Part shown: in pieces, positions 60,586 through 64,000 of the stretch
Layout: each line of letters opens with the position of its first letter
How positions within the stretch are numbered: the first letter of the stretch is position 1
NCBI RefSeq assembly: GCF_014652455.1
Contig: NZ_BMYV01000003.1
Span: 186,001 to 250,000 of the forward strand
Reading direction: 5' to 3'
DNA length: 64,000 bases
Source: Litorimonas cladophorae
GTDB lineage: Bacteria > Pseudomonadota > Alphaproteobacteria > Caulobacterales > Maricaulaceae
Translations under genes and position numbers: made by a program
The notes under the pieces: model-generated
Databases searched by the model: none
What the model was told of the DNA's origin: nothing
What the model saw: only the letters and a program-made list of their open reading frames with translations

Positions 60586-60735
60586 GGACGATAGATAAGC
60601 GATTGAAACGCAAATTACAGCAATGAATTGCGCATAGACAAGGTGCAGCGTCGCGGAGCGCATGGACATTGCGCAAGGCCCGACATAGTTTCTGGTAAAA
60701 GACCCCGTCTGGGGCAGACAAATTAGGTGGGACTT

Positions 60736-62328
60736 TTGCCAAAACTGGTTTCAAAAATAAATCCGGACAGCGAGGCCTTTCGCGCCAATCGCGAGGCTAT
60801 GGACTCACTCGTAAAAGACCTCCGAGAAAAGGTCGCGACGATCTCCCAGGGCGGCTCAGAACGTGCCCGTGAGAAACATTTGGCCCGTGGCAAGCTGCTC
60901 CCCCGCGAACGCGTTGAGCGTATTTTGGACCCCGGAACGCCCTTCCTCGAGCTCAGCCAAATGGCGGCTTACGGCATGTATGACAATCAAGTTCCCAGCG
61001 CTGGAATGATCACAGGTATCGGCCGCGTTGCAGGTCGCGAAGTCATGATCATCTGCAATGATGCAACCGTCAAAGGCGGGACCTATTACCCGATTACTTG
61101 TGAAAAACAGGGGCGCGCGCAGGAAATCGCCCAAGAGAATAAACTGCCCTGTATCTATCTGGTCGATAGTGGCGGCGGAAACCTGCCGAACCAAGCTGAA
61201 ATTTTTCCAGGCAAAGGCGACTTTGGCCGCTGTTTTTATAACCAGGCCAATATGAGCGCCGAAGGCATCGCCCAAATCGCCGTGGTCATGGGCTCATGCA
61301 CCGCAGGCGGTGCCTATGTTCCCGCCATGGCGGACGAAAGCATTATCGTTGCCGACCAAGGGACGATCTTTCTGGCGGGACCGCCGCTGGTGAAATCAGC
61401 AACAGGCGAAGACATTGATGCCGAGAGCCTCGGCGGCGGCGCGCTTCATGCGCGGACGTCTGGCGTGGTCGATCATCTGGCCGCCAATGATGCACATGCG
61501 CTGCAAATGGCGCGGGATTGTATTGAGACTTTGGGCAAAGCAAATCTGTCTTACACCCCTGAGGAGTCACACGAACCACCTGCCTATGACATTGACGAGT
61601 TAGATGGCGTTGTTCCGTCTGATCTGCGCCAACCCTATGATTGCCGCGAGATCATTGCCCGCATAACGGACGGCTCAAAGTTTACCGAGTTCAAAAAAGA
61701 ATTTGGCACAACGCTCGTTTGCGGCTTTGCCATGATCCACGGTTATCGCGTCGGCATACTTGGTAATAATGGCGTGTTGTTTTCCGACTCGGCTGTGAAA
61801 GGCGCACATTTCGTTGAGCTCTGCGCGCAACGTAAAATTCCGCTCGTGTTCTTGCAGAACATTACGGGCTTTATGGTTGGCTCCAAAGCCGAAGCGGGCG
61901 GCATCGCCAAACATGGCGCGAAGATGGTGCATGCTGTCGCCTGCGCCAAAGTCCCGAAATTTACGATCATTGTTGGTGGCAGCTACGGCGCGGGAAATTA
62001 CGGCATGTGTGGACGGGCCTACTCGCCGCGCTTGCTCTTCATGTGGCCCAATGCGCGTATTTCCATCATGGGCGGGGAGCAAGCCGCAGATGTCCTGGCG
62101 ACCGTCAATCGCGACGCAAGCACATGGACAGACGCCGAACGAGAGGCGTTCAAGCAACCGATCATCGAACAATTCGAACGCGAAGGTCATCCCTATTTTG
62201 CCAGCGCCCGCATTTGGGATGACGGCATCATCGCCCCCCGCGATACACGGCGAGTTTTGGGCCTAGGTTTGGCGATGGCGGCAAATGCACCGCTAGAGGA
62301 GACACGCTTCGGCGTGTTTAGGATGTGA
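60736..62328 (+). CDS. mccB: Methylcrotonyl-CoA carboxylase, carboxyltransferase (beta) subunit
   Basis: A TTG at 60736 with AGGTGG five bases upstream gives 530 residues beginning [20 protein letters not shown], like known MCC beta subunits; GTG 60727 is an alternative but lies in the ribosome site. Carboxyltransferase motifs: [80 protein letters not shown] and [20 protein letters not shown]; a Met/Gly-rich site [11 protein letters not shown] is also typical. It carboxylates 3-methylcrotonyl-CoA in leucine breakdown, with the biotin subunit downstream. Confidence 0.93.
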   Translation: MPKLVSKINPDSEAFRANREAMDSLVKDLREKVATISQGGSERAREKHLARGKLLPRERVERILDPGTPFLELSQMAAYGMYDNQVPSAGMITGIGRVAGREVMIICNDATVKGGTYYPITCEKQGRAQEIAQENKLPCIYLVDSGGGNLPNQAEIFPGKGDFGRCFYNQANMSAEGIAQIAVVMGSCTAGGAYVPAMADESIIVADQGTIFLAGPPLVKSATGEDIDAESLGGGALHARTSGVVDHLAANDAHALQMARDCIETLGKANLSYTPEESHEPPAYDIDELDGVVPSDLRQPYDCREIIARITDGSKFTEFKKEFGTTLVCGFAMIHGYRVGILGNNGVLFSDSAVKGAHFVELCAQRKIPLVFLQNITGFMVGSKAEAGGIAKHGAKMVHAVACAKVPKFTIIVGGSYGAGNYGMCGRAYSPRLLFMWPNARISIMGGEQAADVLATVNRDASTWTDAEREAFKQPIIEQFEREGHPYFASARIWDDGIIAPRDTRRVLGLGLAMAANAPLEETRFGVFRM

Positions 62329-62403
62329 CGCAAACATTTGATCCCGTGAATCAAATGGCCAGGAACCGAGGCCGCAGGCATCGGCACCATAAGTAAGAGA
62401 AAC

Positions 62404-64000
62404 ATGACGAAATCAGTTATAAACATCAAAAAAATCCTGATCGCCAATCGCGGTGAAATTGCGTGCCGCGTGATTAAGACCGCGCGGAAAATGGGCATTG
62501 CGACTGTGGCTGTCTATTCGGACGCCGACCGCAAAGCGTTGCATGTGCGCCTCGCAGACGAGGCCGTACATATCGGTCCCAGCCCAGCGGTGGAGAGCTA
62601 TCTCGTCATAGACAAAATCATCGCAGCGGCCGTAGAGACGGGCGCGGATGCGGTCCATCCCGGCTATGGTTTTCTATCGGAAAATCCAGATTTCGTCCGA
62701 GCGTGCGAAAAAGCGGGGCTCATTTTCATTGGGCCATCTGCCGAAGCCATGGAAGCCATGGGCCTGAAAGATGCCGCCAAGAAATTGATGGATGAGGCGG
62801 GTGTTCCGATCACCCCTGGCTACCACGGTAAAGACCAATCGCCGAAATTGCTGAAAGCGAAAGCCGGCATGATTGGCTATCCTGTCCTCATCAAAGCCGT
62901 CGCAGGCGGCGGCGGTAAGGGCATGCGCAAGGTCGAAGCGGACACCGATTTCGATGCGGCGCTCGCTAGCTGCAAACGCGAAGCCGCCAGCAGCTTTGGC
63001 AATGAAGATGTCCTGATCGAGAAATATATCCAAAGCCCGCGCCATATTGAAGTGCAGGTCTTTGGCGACACCCACGGGAACGTCGTTCACATGTTCGAGC
63101 GGGATTGCTCGCTGCAACGCCGCCACCAAAAAGTGATTGAGGAAGCCCCTGCCCCCGGCATGACAGACTCCGTCCGCAAAGCCATGACCGACGCCGCGAT
63201 CAAAGCTGCAAAGGCTGTGAATTACGTTGGCGCAGGCACAGTCGAATTCATCGTTGACGGCTCAGGCAAACTCCGCACGGACGGGTTCTGGTTCATGGAA
63301 ATGAACACTCGCCTGCAAGTGGAGCATCCCGTGACGGAGATGATTACGGGTTTGGATTTGGTCGAATGGCAGATACGGGTGGCGCAGGGCGAGAAATTGC
63401 CCGCTCAAGAGACGATCGAAATCAACGGCCATGCAGTTGAAGCGCGCCTTTACGCCGAGGATCCAATTGGCGGTTTCTTGCCTAGCACAGGAAAGATAGC
63501 GCATTTGTGGGACTTCGGAAGCCACGGACGTCATGACAGATTGCGAATTGATACAGGTTACAAAGCACCATCCGAAGTGACAATTCATTACGACCCGATG
63601 ATCGCAAAAATTATTGGTCATGGGCGAGATCGCTCGTCGGCGATCCAAGAAGTTTTTTCGGGCCTAAATAAAATTTTCGTTCATCCGCTAAAGACTAATA
63701 GCTTCACAATTTTCGCTTGCTTGGACCATGATGAATTTTGGAACGAAAATTTATCGACGCATTTTTTCGAAACTTATAAAGACGACCTAATTCCATTCGA
63801 CATCCGTGAAGATGATCGAGCCTATGGCATTTTAGCCCTAAAACTCGTCTCCTCGCTCACGACTTGTAACAACGATTGCCGGGACGCCAGTATCGAAGGT
63901 TTCAATCTCAGAGATGGTTGGCGGATGAACCGACCCGATAATTCTGTCTTCCGTTTCAAACGTGGTGACGGGATTTGCGAAGTAAAAATTATTGGCCGCT
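62404..64000 (+). CDS. mccA: Methylcrotonyl-CoA carboxylase biotin-carboxylase (alpha) subunit, 3' end outside window
   Basis: The frame from ATG 62404 stays open to the right edge, giving 532 residues. Biotin carboxylase motifs: KKILIANRGEIACRVIKTAR, ADAVHPGYGFLSENPDFVRA, LIKAVAGGGGKGMRKVE (ATP grasp), FERDCSLQRRHQKVIEEAPA and FMEMNTRLQVEHPVTEMITG, then YAEDPIGGFLPSTGKI. The biotinyl domain would lie past the edge. After about residue 360 the sequence is less conserved, and DNA at 63661-63780 drops to about one-third G+C. Pairing with mccB makes MCC more likely than acetyl- or propionyl-CoA carboxylase. Confidence 0.93.
   Translation, partial: MTKSVINIKKILIANRGEIACRVIKTARKMGIATVAVYSDADRKALHVRLADEAVHIGPSPAVESYLVIDKIIAAAVETGADAVHPGYGFLSENPDFVRACEKAGLIFIGPSAEAMEAMGLKDAAKKLMDEAGVPITPGYHGKDQSPKLLKAKAGMIGYPVLIKAVAGGGGKGMRKVEADTDFDAALASCKREAASSFGNEDVLIEKYIQSPRHIEVQVFGDTHGNVVHMFERDCSLQRRHQKVIEEAPAPGMTDSVRKAMTDAAIKAAKAVNYVGAGTVEFIVDGSGKLRTDGFWFMEMNTRLQVEHPVTEMITGLDLVEWQIRVAQGEKLPAQETIEINGHAVEARLYAEDPIGGFLPSTGKIAHLWDFGSHGRHDRLRIDTGYKAPSEVTIHYDPMIAKIIGHGRDRSSAIQEVFSGLNKIFVHPLKTNSFTIFACLDHDEFWNENLSTHFFETYKDDLIPFDIREDDRAYGILALKLVSSLTTCNNDCRDASIEGFNLRDGWRMNRPDNSVFRFKRGDGICEVKIIGR

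Overview
The window looks like chromosomal core and accessory DNA from an alphaproteobacterium of about 50-55% G+C. It most likely comes from the Caulobacterales/Maricaulales-type prosthecate lineages. The main pointers are a CpdR-type single-domain response regulator beside an N-formylglutamate amidohydrolase gene, a perfect CtrA-type box (TTAA-N7-TTAAC) in front of a tad/cpa pilus locus, a CC0125-like lipoprotein and an ExoD protein. The genus is inference and was not tested.

Layout. (1) 0-4.7 kb: a SET-domain protein cut by the left edge, a LuxR-solo-like regulator, tRNA-Val(GAC), cpdR, N-formylglutamate amidohydrolase, an XRE regulator and hisN. (2) 4.7-12.5 kb, minus strand: a surface cluster of a ~1,900-residue DUF11/beta-barrel protein and two smaller secreted DUF11-like proteins. 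(3) 12.5-23.2 kb, plus strand: a compact tad/cpa type IVc pilus assembly operon (cpaB to tadD) without pilin or prepilin peptidase genes. (4) 23.2-34.3 kb: mixed housekeeping genes, including ExoD, a LysE exporter, soluble pyrophosphatase, an alkylsulfatase lipoprotein, aldose dehydrogenase, pirin, H+-pyrophosphatase and a DAACS transporter. (5) 34.3-35.8 kb: an A+T-rich, gene-poor stretch with strong inverted repeats, a duplicated 41-bp element and two very small membrane-protein genes. (6) 35.8-47.5 kb: sulfur amino acid and aspartate-family genes. These are metY, a lipoprotein MsrA, photolyase, a homoserine dehydrogenase fused to a degenerate aspartokinase, and a metX-x-x-metB operon led by a SAM-I riboswitch. 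(7) 47.6-59.2 kb: a nearly complete branched-chain amino acid cluster, ilvD-ilvC-ilvB-(orf)-ilvN-leuA-leuC-leuD-leuB-ilvA. It is preceded by what reads as a classical ribosome-mediated attenuator. (8) 59.3-64 kb: a 54-residue membrane protein, an MBL-fold hydrolase, and mccB with the start of mccA (leucine breakdown), running off the right edge.

Two themes recur. First, RNA-level control of amino acid operons: the SAM-I aptamer, a leader peptide with 12 branched-chain codons out of 13 followed by mutually exclusive antiterminator and terminator helices, a 17-codon uORF coupled to ilvB, and hairpins before leuA. Second, very small hydrophobic proteins are embedded in or beside these operons, two of them tandem paralogues between metX and metB. 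The most unusual candidates are the ilvD attenuator, the SAM-I-controlled paralogue pair, the pseudo-kinase homoserine dehydrogenase, and the DUF11/barrel surface cluster that shares a control region with the tad operon.

All family assignments come from reading motifs by eye; no database search or folding program was run.
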